From UTCHB3 sp002050155 (GTDB taxonomy: Bacteria; Bacteroidota; Ignavibacteria; Ignavibacteriales; Ignavibacteriaceae), in the NCBI GenBank assembly GCA_030584105.1, contig CP129491.1, positions 310,001 to 374,000 of the forward strand: DNA of 64,000 bases, written 5' to 3'. The notes beneath the pieces were generated by a model. It ran no database searches and had not been told where the DNA came from. It saw nothing but the letters and a program-made list of their open reading frames with translations. Numbering within the stretch: position 1 is the first letter of the stretch; each line of letters begins with the position of its first letter. Of the stretch, positions 16,840 to 25,276 are shown piece by piece. Made by a program: the position numbers and the translations under genes.

Positions 16840-17859
16840 TTGACAACAACAATTTCAGCAACGGAAAACTACAATAAAATATACAACGAATTAAAAACCG
16901 AGATAGACGGTCTGCTTGCACGCGTGATGCAGGGGAGGCAGCCCGCCTCGCTTTACGAGCCAGGCGCCTACATAATGGAATCGCCCGGCAAGCGGATAAG
17001 GCCTCTTTTGGTGCTATTTTCGGCAAAAGCGGTGGGAGGAAATTACGACCGGGTGATGAACGCTGCGGTTGCCGTGGAAATGCTGCACAACTTCACTTTG
17101 GTGCACGACGACATAATGGATAACTCGGAAAAAAGACGCGGGCGGGCGACACTTCATGTTAAATATGACCTAAGCACGGCTATCCTCACAGGCGATGTGC
17201 TGCTTGCTGCGGCTTACGAGCACCTGCAGAAAGACCTCAACGGCAACGCACGCGCGGTTGAGTATTTTACCCGCGGGTTGATTGAAGTGTGCGAGGGGCA
17301 AAGCCTTGATAAAGATTTTGAAAACCGGGAAGAGGTTACCTTAGCGGAATATTTGGTGATGATCGGTAAGAAAACCGCCGCTCTGCTTCAGATGTGTTGC
17401 ACTGTTGGAGCTACTCTCGGAGGGGGAAGTGACCGGGAAATTGAAGCCTTAGGCGGATACGGCAGGCTGATGGGGTTGGCTTTTCAGGTTAGGGACGACC
17501 TTCTTGATATTACGGCGGATGCCGTTCAGTTGGGTAAGCCCGTCGGTGGCGATATTCTGGAGGGGAAGAAGTCGTTTCTGCTGTTGAAAGCATTGCAGAA
17601 AGCAGGGGCGGGTGCCTCGCCACAGGCTGCGGAAGACCGAAACATGCTCAGACGGCTTATTGCAAACAAAGGCGCCGACGCCTGGGAGATACCCGCTTTT
17701 AAGGCTATGTACCAAAGGCTCGGCGTAATTGCCGATGCAGAAAATGAGGTTGAAAAACTTACTTTGCAAGCGCTCGAAAAGTTGAATGTTCTGAAAAACG
17801 AAGAAGATAGAGAACTTTTCACTTCGCTTGCAAATGCTTTGCTTAACAGGACTAAATAG
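16840..17859 (+). CDS. Polyprenyl diphosphate synthase (trans-isoprenyl synthetase)
   Basis: 339 residues. It elongates isoprenoid diphosphates by adding IPP units. The first aspartate-rich motif is DDIMD (in VHDDIMDNSEKRRG) and the second is DDLLD (in QVRDDLLDITAD), with GKRIRP near the N-terminus for substrate binding. All are hallmarks of the family. The start is uncertain: an in-frame TAA lies at 16822 and the only usual start before the conserved region is TTG 16840, without a clear ribosome site. The HPr gene follows after 8 bp, so the gene probably heads an operon with ptsH and ptsI. Chain length of the product (geranylgeranyl, octaprenyl or other) cannot be read from the sequence. Confidence 0.9.
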   Translation: MTTTISATENYNKIYNELKTEIDGLLARVMQGRQPASLYEPGAYIMESPGKRIRPLLVLFSAKAVGGNYDRVMNAAVAVEMLHNFTLVHDDIMDNSEKRRGRATLHVKYDLSTAILTGDVLLAAAYEHLQKDLNGNARAVEYFTRGLIEVCEGQSLDKDFENREEVTLAEYLVMIGKKTAALLQMCCTVGATLGGGSDREIEALGGYGRLMGLAFQVRDDLLDITADAVQLGKPVGGDILEGKKSFLLLKALQKAGAGASPQAAEDRNMLRRLIANKGADAWEIPAFKAMYQRLGVIADAENEVEKLTLQALEKLNVLKNEEDRELFTSLANALLNRTK

Positions 17860-17867
17860 GCAGTTGA

Positions 17868-18134
17868 ATGGTAAAAAGAAAAGTGAAGATCGTTAACCGG
17901 GCGGGGTTGCACACACGACCCGCAGCCATGTTGGTGAAGATTGCCTCTAAGTATAAGTCGCAATTCTTCATTTCGAAAGATGACTACAGGATAAACGGAA
18001 AGAGCATAATAGGAGTTATGACCTTAGCCGCTGCTCAGGGAACGGAGCTTGACCTCGATTTTGACGGTGCCGACGAGCACACAATGGCGGATGAAATCTG
18101 TGTTTTTTTCGAGAGAGGTTTTGAAGAAACATGA
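17868..18134 (+). CDS. ptsH: HPr phosphocarrier protein
   Basis: 88 residues, ATG 17868. The phosphorylation site is H15 in GLHTRPAA. The regulatory serine is S46 in RINGKSIIGVM, the position phosphorylated by HPr kinase in other bacteria. Length is normal. The stop overlaps the enzyme I start (ATGA). HPr takes phosphate from enzyme I; the acceptor here is unknown because no enzyme II gene is visible in the window. In relatives such an incomplete system often serves regulation, which is an inference here. Confidence 0.95.
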   Translation: MVKRKVKIVNRAGLHTRPAAMLVKIASKYKSQFFISKDDYRINGKSIIGVMTLAAAQGTELDLDFDGADEHTMADEICVFFERGFEET

Positions 18135-19897
18135 AAGAGTACAGAGAGTTTCTTCACGCGTCTGACAACTGGATGAAGGGTATCCCTGCGGCGGCGGGGC
18201 TTTACATCGGGAATGCGTATGTTTACTCGAAAGAGACGATCGTCGTTAAAGAGGGGAAAATAAAAGATGTGGAAGAAGCCGTTGTAGCCTATCGTGAAGC
18301 AATTGCACGCTCCAAGAAAGAGATGGATAAAATCTTTAATCTGGCGAAAGAGAAGATGGGGGAGCAGCGCGCTTCGATTTTTGAAGCACAGCTGATGATT
18401 ATGGAAGACCCCGAACTGTTGGATGTGATTGAACAAAGAATCAGGGATGAAAAGGCGGAGCCTGAAAGCATTGTTAAAGATGAGTTCAACAAATATTTAG
18501 GGATGATGTTTGATGCGGAAGACCCCTACATGTCGGAAAGAGCGATGGATGTGCAGGATATCAGAAACCGCATAATAAGAAATTTAAAAAAGGAGAGGTG
18601 GACCTCAACCATTGTACCGGGGATGATAGTGGTGAGTGAAATGCTTACTCCGGCCGATACAATTCTTTTTTCACGAAACGATGTTAAGGCATTTGTAACC
18701 GAGCACGGTGGTTTAACCTCGCACGCTGCAATTATTGCGCGCTCTTTGAATATTCCGGCAGTTTTGGGTGTTTCCAAACTTTTAGAAACCGTTACTGCAG
18801 AAACTGAGCTGATAGTTGACGGCTTTTACGGTTATATTTTTGTGAATCCCACCGAAAGCCAGAAAGAGTTTTTCAGGGAGAAGATCAGCCAGTTAAACAA
18901 GGTAAATACAGCATTAAAAGAGCTGATTAACCTTCCTTCTGTAACAAAAGACGGCGTGGAGATTGAACTGCAGGCAAATGTGGATGTAACCGGCGAGTTT
19001 GAAAGAATTACCACTTCCGGAACAAAAGGAATCGGGCTTTACAGAACAGAGCAGTTAATAGAAGAGCTTGGAGAGTTCCCCGATGAAGAAACACAAACCC
19101 GGATTTACACCGACCTTTCGGCACGGGCTTACCCGGATGTGGTAACCATCCGTGCGTTTGATCTTGGCGGTGATAAAACACGCCTTTTCCACCCGGTTGA
19201 AAAGAACCCCTTTTTGGGTTTGCGCGGGATAAGGTTTTTGTTGGATAACAAAGATATTTTCAAGGGGCAGATAAAGGCGATAATGCGCTCGGCAACCAAC
19301 AGAAATGTAAGGTTTATGCTGCCGATGGTTTCAACAGTTAAAGAGATAAGGGAAACCAAAAAGCTGATGAAAGAGTGCGCTGATGAGTTGAAAGCAACCG
19401 GGGTGAAATATTCCGGTAAAATTCCGTTTGGGATAATGATCGAAATACCTTCGGCGGCGGTTTTGGCATCGAAGTTGGCGCCTGAGTGCGATTTTTTCAG
19501 CATCGGGACTAACGACTTAATACAATATCTTATGGCGGTTGACCGCGGGAACGACTTGGTTGCCGACCTTTATCAGGAGTTCCACCCGGCGGTGTTGCGC
19601 ACGCTGAAATATATAATAGAGGACAGCAAACAGTTCAACATAAGCATAAGTATATGCGGTGAAATGGCGACCGATACGCTTGCGATCCCGGTTTTGGTTG
19701 GCTTGGGGCTGAAGTCTTTTTCAGTATCGCCGACGGTTGCTCCGCCGATCAAGAGGACGATCCGCTCGTTCACTTACGAGAGAGCCGAGCAGCTGGCTGA
19801 CGAGTGCATTGCGTGCGCCTCGGAGGAGGAAGTGCTGGAAAAAATTGCCGCATTCTTTGAAGAATTTAATATTCAGCGCACTCGCTACCTCATCTGA
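18131..19897 (+). CDS. ptsI: PTS enzyme I (phosphoenolpyruvate-protein phosphotransferase)
   Basis: 588 residues, overlapping ptsH by 4 bp. It moves phosphate from PEP to HPr. The phosphorylated histidine is H198 in GGLTSHAAIIAR. The PEP-binding TIM-barrel half contains GTKGIGLYRTE, RAFDLGGDK, FFSIGTNDL and the catalytic cysteine C509 in ISICGEMA. Full family length, with all key residues present. It lies in an operon with HPr, behind a polyprenyl synthase rather than sugar transport genes. Confidence 0.96.
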   Translation: MKEYREFLHASDNWMKGIPAAAGLYIGNAYVYSKETIVVKEGKIKDVEEAVVAYREAIARSKKEMDKIFNLAKEKMGEQRASIFEAQLMIMEDPELLDVIEQRIRDEKAEPESIVKDEFNKYLGMMFDAEDPYMSERAMDVQDIRNRIIRNLKKERWTSTIVPGMIVVSEMLTPADTILFSRNDVKAFVTEHGGLTSHAAIIARSLNIPAVLGVSKLLETVTAETELIVDGFYGYIFVNPTESQKEFFREKISQLNKVNTALKELINLPSVTKDGVEIELQANVDVTGEFERITTSGTKGIGLYRTEQLIEELGEFPDEETQTRIYTDLSARAYPDVVTIRAFDLGGDKTRLFHPVEKNPFLGLRGIRFLLDNKDIFKGQIKAIMRSATNRNVRFMLPMVSTVKEIRETKKLMKECADELKATGVKYSGKIPFGIMIEIPSAAVLASKLAPECDFFSIGTNDLIQYLMAVDRGNDLVADLYQEFHPAVLRTLKYIIEDSKQFNISISICGEMATDTLAIPVLVGLGLKSFSVSPTVAPPIKRTIRSFTYERAEQLADECIACASEEEVLEKIAAFFEEFNIQRTRYLI

Positions 19898-19919
19898 GAA
19901 CACGGGTGTGATGACAAAT

Positions 19920-20066
19920 AAGCACCACTTTCAACCTGTAGTGCCGGGCAATATGCTTATCGATCAGGCGTGCGTTGTGAAAACAAAGCACCACTTCCTG
20001 CCTGTAGTGCCGGGCAATATGCTTATCGATCAGGCGTGTGTTGTGAAAACTAAGCACCACTTCCTG
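19920..20066 (+). repeat. 66-bp tandem repeat at the start of the exported peptidase gene
   Basis: Two 66-bp units (19920-19985, 19986-20051) and a 15-bp partial third. Each unit runs from aagcaccactt through gtagtgccgggcaatatgct to gtgaaaac. Units differ at only a few bases. In frame it encodes a 22-residue repeat, KHHF ... PVVPGNMLIDQACVVKT. The third copy leads into the real signal peptide, so the gene start has been multiplied. Confidence 0.95.
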
Positions 20067-22949
20067 CTGTTTTTAATTTTTCTGATTGCAGCCCCAACAG
20101 TGTGTGCACAATACTATTATTTCGGCAGAAACAAGGTGCAGTATGAAGATTTCGACTGGCGCGTTATGCAGACGGAGCACTTCGATATTTACTACAACGC
20201 CGATATGGCACCAATGGCGGAAATTGGCGCCGGAATTGCCGAGGAAGCCTTCGCCAAACTGAAAGAAGAGCTGCAACACACTATCACCTACAGAATCCCG
20301 CTGATTTTTTACAACACACACATCCATTTTCAGCAGACAAATGTAACGCCCGGGTTTGTGCCCGAGGGGGTTGGCGGCTTTTTCGAGTTTATGAAAGGGC
20401 GGGTGGTTATACCTTTTTTGGGCTCGGTTAATCAGTTTAACCATGTTATTTATCACGAGTTAACGCATGTGTTTATGACTTCGAAACTTGCCCGGATATC
20501 CAAAGACAGGAAGTGGACAGACACCTACTTCCCCCCGCTGTGGTTTGTTGAGGGGATGGCAGAGTTTTACTCAACCCGCCCCGACGCACAGGCAACTATG
20601 GTGATGAGGGATGCCGTGCTTAACAACTATTTTACAGGTTTGAAGAACATCGATGCGGTGTATGGGTCGTTTATTATGTACAAGTTTGGGCAGGCTTTTT
20701 TAGAGTTCGTGAAGGCAAAGTACGGGGGGTGGTTCGTTCTTAAAATTTTGGAAAATATCTCTTATTCCTCTGAGTTTGAAGAGGTGATAAGTTACACACT
20801 CGGTAAAAGCATTGAGGAAATAGATGCAGAGTGGTTTGCTTTTGAAAGAAGCAAATATTATCCGTTGGTTACCACGCATTCCTCGCACGCATTAGCGACA
20901 AAAAAAATAATCGGGGGCGGCTATAACTTTGATCCCAAACCGCTTACTGACAAAGCCACCGGAAAGCACTACATAGTTTACACGGCTAACAAAGACGGCT
21001 ATTCTTCACTTTACCTGAGTGAGACTGACTCGACTTTTACCAACATTCTCTCGACGAAACGGATAATAACGGGTGAGCGGGGGAAAGACCACGAGGCGGT
21101 GCACCTTTTTGAGGCATCTCTGGCAGTTTCATCCGATGGGGTTGCAGCGTTTATTACGCGTTCGGGGCAAAGCGATGTGGTGCACATTTATGATCTTTTT
21201 GGCGGGAAAGAAACGGAAGCCTTGCGGTTTGAGAATGTATTATCGATTTCCGAGCCGGCTTTTACTTCCGGCGGTGATTTGTTGTTTCGGGGTATTAACC
21301 GTGCTGCTTCAACCGATATTTACATTTATTATTCGGCTGAAAAGAGGCTGAAGCAGCTGACTGATGATAACTTTGATGACGGAGCGCCGACAGAGGGGCT
21401 TACACCGGACGATGTAATTTTCTCTTCCGACAGGCTGGGTGGTGAGTACTCGGGGGTGTATAATATTTTTAATATTAAGATTTCAACCGGCGAGATAACC
21501 CCGGTTACGGCTACGAAATCCAATTTCGGAAAACCTGTTTTGGTTGCAGACAGTAAAGGGGCAGTGCAGGGCAGAGAGGCAGAGGTTTCTGAGAGAGAGT
21601 CGCAGGGCAGCGGAACAACCCCGACGACCCAAAATGTCGTGAACAAAAAACTTATTGTACTTAACGATGCAGACGGGGTAAATAACCTATACGAGATTGA
21701 AGTTTCGGGGGATAAGTTCTCAGACACAGCACGCAACATTTCCGACCTCTATACCGGAGTGCAGACCTCTTATTCCGTTGACAGCACCTTTGCTTTCTTC
21801 ACCTCGGTGGACAGGATGTCGTTCGATATTTATAAACTGGACAGGAAACGGGTTACCAAACTACCCACTGTAGTAAGCGACCGAACAAGGCTGCAGCCGC
21901 CGAAACCATTTCCGCAGTTGGGAGGTGACGCTAAGAAAACGATCGTGCAGTATAAAGAGGACTATACCTTAGACTATGCGCAGAGCCAAATTGCAACCGA
22001 CCCTGTGTTCGGAACGAGGGGTGGAGCGGTACTTTCGCTGAGTGACCTGCTGGGCGACGATAAATATTTTATACTCCTGTTTAATACGGCGGAAACGCAA
22101 TCGGACTTTTTGGAAAGTTTTAACATCGATATTTCGCGACTTAACACGAAGAATCGTACAAATTTTGGTTACGGGGTTTTTAACTACCGCGGACGGCGGT
22201 ATGACCTTCGGGAGGCTGATGAGTATTATTTTGAAAAGAGTTACGGCACCTATTTTTTGCTGCAGTACCCGTTTTCGTCGTTTGACAGGATAGAAACCAC
22301 CATTTCACTGGCTAATGTGAACAAAGATATAATCGGTTTCGGGAGCGATCAGAGGTCGTTGCTGGTTACAAACAGTGTTGCTTATGTTTTTGATAATTCG
22401 CTTTGGGGACCGACGGGCCCCCTTGATGGAATACGCCTGCGGGCACAACTTGGGATGACGCACGATATACGGTATGGGAACGAAAATTATTACAGCTTTA
22501 TTTTTGATTACCGCCACTATCTGAGGCTGCTTTACACAACAAGTCTGGCGTTTCGGGGTTCGATTTACTGGAATGAGGGGACGACAAGCCGGCGCTACAT
22601 TGCGGGCGGAAGCTGGGATTTACGGGGCTACCCGAGATTTGGTTTGCGCGGGCAGAAATTCTGGATTACATCAGCGGAGCTGAGGATTCCGCTCGCCGAT
22701 AGAATTGCTGTTCAGCTGCCGTTTTTGGGGCTTAGTTTTTCCGGATTGCGGGGTGCGCTCTTTTTTGATGCCGGTTCGCTTTGGGACAAGGAGTATAAAG
22801 AGACGCTGGGAAGTGTTGGGTTTGGGTTTCGGTTCAACCTGTTTAACCTGATTGTTTTTCGTTACGATATTGGAAAGAAGATAGAGCAAAATTTCACGAA
22901 GTTTCAGGATGGTTGGTTTTATCAGTTTTTCTTCGGGTGGGATTTTTGA
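20043..22949 (+). CDS. Exported metallopeptidase-like / TolB-like propeller / Omp85-like barrel protein
   Basis: About 968 residues from GTG 20043, which gives a clean signal peptide (KTKHHFLLFLIFLIAAPTVCA). In-frame ATGs at 19911 and 20019 are alternatives that would prepend the 22-residue repeats. After the signal come a gluzincin-like domain with FDIYYN and the zinc motif YHELTHVFM plus FVEGMAEF; a central region of TolB/PD40-like propeller repeats (for example IFSSDRLGGEYSGVYNIF); and a C-terminal beta-barrel with GGSWDLRGYPRFG, FFDAGSLWD and GFGFRFNLF. The barrel resembles the Omp85/D15 surface-antigen end. The protein probably sits in the outer membrane and acts in the periplasm or at the surface. 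Substrate unknown. Domain order is seen; activity is inferred. Confidence 0.8.
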   Translation: MKTKHHFLLFLIFLIAAPTVCAQYYYFGRNKVQYEDFDWRVMQTEHFDIYYNADMAPMAEIGAGIAEEAFAKLKEELQHTITYRIPLIFYNTHIHFQQTNVTPGFVPEGVGGFFEFMKGRVVIPFLGSVNQFNHVIYHELTHVFMTSKLARISKDRKWTDTYFPPLWFVEGMAEFYSTRPDAQATMVMRDAVLNNYFTGLKNIDAVYGSFIMYKFGQAFLEFVKAKYGGWFVLKILENISYSSEFEEVISYTLGKSIEEIDAEWFAFERSKYYPLVTTHSSHALATKKIIGGGYNFDPKPLTDKATGKHYIVYTANKDGYSSLYLSETDSTFTNILSTKRIITGERGKDHEAVHLFEASLAVSSDGVAAFITRSGQSDVVHIYDLFGGKETEALRFENVLSISEPAFTSGGDLLFRGINRAASTDIYIYYSAEKRLKQLTDDNFDDGAPTEGLTPDDVIFSSDRLGGEYSGVYNIFNIKISTGEITPVTATKSNFGKPVLVADSKGAVQGREAEVSERESQGSGTTPTTQNVVNKKLIVLNDADGVNNLYEIEVSGDKFSDTARNISDLYTGVQTSYSVDSTFAFFTSVDRMSFDIYKLDRKRVTKLPTVVSDRTRLQPPKPFPQLGGDAKKTIVQYKEDYTLDYAQSQIATDPVFGTRGGAVLSLSDLLGDDKYFILLFNTAETQSDFLESFNIDISRLNTKNRTNFGYGVFNYRGRRYDLREADEYYFEKSYGTYFLLQYPFSSFDRIETTISLANVNKDIIGFGSDQRSLLVTNSVAYVFDNSLWGPTGPLDGIRLRAQLGMTHDIRYGNENYYSFIFDYRHYLRLLYTTSLAFRGSIYWNEGTTSRRYIAGGSWDLRGYPRFGLRGQKFWITSAELRIPLADRIAVQLPFLGLSFSGLRGALFFDAGSLWDKEYKETLGSVGFGFRFNLFNLIVFRYDIGKKIEQNFTKFQDGWFYQFFFGWDF

Positions 22950-23038
22950 TGAAGCGCCGGGGTTTTGGATTGTGGCATCCCGATATTTGGGGCTACAAGC
23001 GCATGCTTTTTGCAGTGAAATGGCGGTGTAGTTTTAAG

Positions 23039-23110
23039 AAGTGGTGTGGTATGAAGATGTGGGGTAAACTGAAGAGTCGATGTGGTAAGAAGAAATGGTG
23101 TGGTTTGAAG
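23039..23110 (+). repeat. Four degenerate 18-bp tandem repeats
   Basis: Units of 18 bp at 23039, 23057, 23075 and 23093, each ending in gaag, with shared tgtggt. They lie in the 190-bp spacer between the peptidase/barrel gene and the lipoprotein gene. An ATG at 22949 would read through them (KKWCG-like repeats), but this is not believed to be translated. Confidence 0.75.
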
Positions 23111-23140
23111 AGGCTGACCTCACCCTACATAATTTCTGAA

Positions 23141-24433
23141 ATGAAAACAGGGTTTCTGCCTGTTTGTTCGTTTAGTATAGTTTTACTGCTTTTGTTTTTT
23201 TCAGGATGTTATTCCTCCATTGCTGTTAAGTTGAACTATGCAGCAAATACACCCCCTTATATCGAGCAGAACCAAGCCTCAACCGACAGTATTTCAAAGA
23301 ATGACAATGCAAAACCAAACACAGGAAGTTACCCTTCCGACAGCACCGCGAAGGGCGAAAATATTACTTTCAAACCGGAAATTGCGCCTTTTGACAGTTT
23401 GGTAAAAATTGGTGAAGTCGAAACAAACGGCAGTTTTTTCAGTGAATCTTTAGTGAGTTACGGCGGGTGGTTGTTTGCGGCTGAGGGAAGCGGAAGGATT
23501 TATGCTTTCGACGAAAGCAACTTCAAAGAAGCGGGCTACGCCTCAATAAGAAACAGCACCATTTCCGCAGCGCCCGTTTTCAACGGAAACATGATGTACT
23601 TCCTGATGAGGAAAAAATTGGTTCCTGCACTTAACCTTGTAAAATATGACATAACAGAAGGGAAAGAGATTTTAATCAGCGAAATTGGCAATCTGGGTGA
23701 TGGTAGCCTGTTTAAAACCGAAACGGGCTTTGCAGTTGTTTCACTTAGGCATGTGGTTTTCATTGATACTGCCGGAAGTGTTATCAAGGGGGAAGAATTT
23801 AGAGCGCCGGTTTCCGCAGCCCCGCTTTGGGTTGAAGGCAAAATAACAGCCGGGTTGGCGGATGGTTCACTTTGCCAGATTGACCCTGATACTAAAGAGA
23901 TAAAATATTTATTTTCACCGTTGAATGAGGATGAAAGCACACGGGCAACAAACCGGGCAGATTCAGAGCAGTCGGCTGAAATTTCATTAAACGGGGCAAT
24001 AACCGCCTTTGCGGCTTATAACGGGGGTTTCATCGTTGCAAGATTCGAGGGCGGGCTTAGCCTGCTGAGCCAAAAAGGTGAAAAAATTTGGGAAACGGAA
24101 ACAAAAAGAATAAGCGCACCGCCCGTAGTATTTAAAAACTTCTGTTTGGTTGGAGATGGCGGGGGAACATTTAACAAAATAGACTTGCGGTCAGGCGAAA
24201 TTAAAAAGAGATACGAAACCGGCGGCATAATCAATCTCCCGGCAACTGCATTAGGGGATAAAGTAATTGTTCCGGTTACAGACGGCAGGTTGATTCTGCT
24301 GGATTTTAATACATTCGCCCCACTTCAGATAATAGAAACAGAGGGGAGGGTTAAAACCCCCGGCAAAATTTTGAACGATAAAGTGATTTTTGGATGTGAC
24401 CAAAGCCGTTTAGTGATTTTTAAGTTTGATTAA
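23141..24433 (+). CDS. Lipoprotein with PQQ-like beta-propeller repeats
   Basis: 430 residues from ATG 23141, chosen because MKTGFLPVCSFSIVLLLLFFSGC forms a lipoprotein signal with lipobox FSGC. Upstream in-frame ATGs (22913, 22949) would add about 65-75 odd residues. After a Ser/Thr/Asn-rich linker the protein is made of propeller blades: GGWLFAAEGSGRIYAFD, EKIWETETKRISAPPVV, GTFNKIDLRSGEI and DGRLILLDFNTF. This is the pattern of BamB-like and other PQQ-repeat proteins. It may support outer-membrane assembly like BamB or just bind a partner; function not known. The upstream gene encodes a barrel with an Omp85-like end, which makes a BamB-like role possible but unproven. Confidence 0.75.
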   Translation: MKTGFLPVCSFSIVLLLLFFSGCYSSIAVKLNYAANTPPYIEQNQASTDSISKNDNAKPNTGSYPSDSTAKGENITFKPEIAPFDSLVKIGEVETNGSFFSESLVSYGGWLFAAEGSGRIYAFDESNFKEAGYASIRNSTISAAPVFNGNMMYFLMRKKLVPALNLVKYDITEGKEILISEIGNLGDGSLFKTETGFAVVSLRHVVFIDTAGSVIKGEEFRAPVSAAPLWVEGKITAGLADGSLCQIDPDTKEIKYLFSPLNEDESTRATNRADSEQSAEISLNGAITAFAAYNGGFIVARFEGGLSLLSQKGEKIWETETKRISAPPVVFKNFCLVGDGGGTFNKIDLRSGEIKKRYETGGIINLPATALGDKVIVPVTDGRLILLDFNTFAPLQIIETEGRVKTPGKILNDKVIFGCDQSRLVIFKFD

Positions 24434-24540
24434 TAAAATTATTTAACTTAATTTACTGTTGATTTTTTATTAGTTTGGAACTTTTTTACGGGTGGCGAAA
24501 ATCCGTCCGTTTGCAGAAAAATAGCTTGCAGAAATAGCGC

Positions 24541-25266
24541 ATGAATATTAAATACATTTTAGAATCGAAGCAGGGTTTTATTCGAGAGTCAAACCAGGAT
24601 CACGCAGATACTCTTGCTACAAAAGATGGATTTTTAGCGGTAATATGCGATGGTGTCGGCGGTAATAATGGTGGGGAAACCGCCTCTAAGCTGGCAGTAA
24701 ACTCGATTATTGAATCCTTTAAGCAGAGCAGCGAATTTGAAATTGAAGATCGCCTGACTATGGCGATAACATACGCAAACCGAAAAATTAAAGAAGAAGC
24801 CCTTAAAACGCCGTTTTTAAAAGGAATGGCAACAACTGTTGTTGTTTTGTTTTACGACGGAACAACCGCAACCTGGGCTTATGCCGGTGACTCAAGGCTA
24901 TATCTTTATCAGCCGGGCTTACTAACACAATTGACGAAAGACCACTCGCTGCTGCAGGAAATGCTGGATCGGGGGCTGATCACTCCGGAGGAAACCCATA
25001 ACTTCCCTCTGAAAAACATTATTACCAAGGCGCTGGGCGAAAAAGATCAGTTGGAAATTGATGTGGGGAGGTTAAACCTTGAATTTACAGACGGCTCCAA
25101 ATTTTTTCTTTGTACCGACGGAGTCAGCGGGTTGCTTTCCGGGGATGAAATTGAATGGCTGCTCGGGATGGAAGACCTTTCGGTTATCGACGCAGAACTT
25201 ACCCGGTTGGTTGAAGAAAAAGGTGCAACGGACAATTTCACTTACATCATAATCAGTAACAAATAG
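24541..25266 (+). CDS. PP2C-family protein phosphatase
   Basis: 241 residues, ATG 24541. Metal-binding motifs of the PPM/PP2C fold: ESNQDH, ICDGVGGNNGGETAS, AYAGDSRLYLY, LCTDGVSGLL and ATDNFTYIII. Length matches bacterial Stp/PrpC enzymes. It removes phosphate from Ser/Thr residues and needs Mn or Mg ions (family knowledge). The Ser/Thr kinase gene starts 10 bp downstream, the usual pairing in which the phosphatase reverses the kinase. Located in the cytoplasm. Confidence 0.95.
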   Translation: MNIKYILESKQGFIRESNQDHADTLATKDGFLAVICDGVGGNNGGETASKLAVNSIIESFKQSSEFEIEDRLTMAITYANRKIKEEALKTPFLKGMATTVVVLFYDGTTATWAYAGDSRLYLYQPGLLTQLTKDHSLLQEMLDRGLITPEETHNFPLKNIITKALGEKDQLEIDVGRLNLEFTDGSKFFLCTDGVSGLLSGDEIEWLLGMEDLSVIDAELTRLVEEKGATDNFTYIIISNK

Positions 25267-25276
25267 AAGAAGTACT

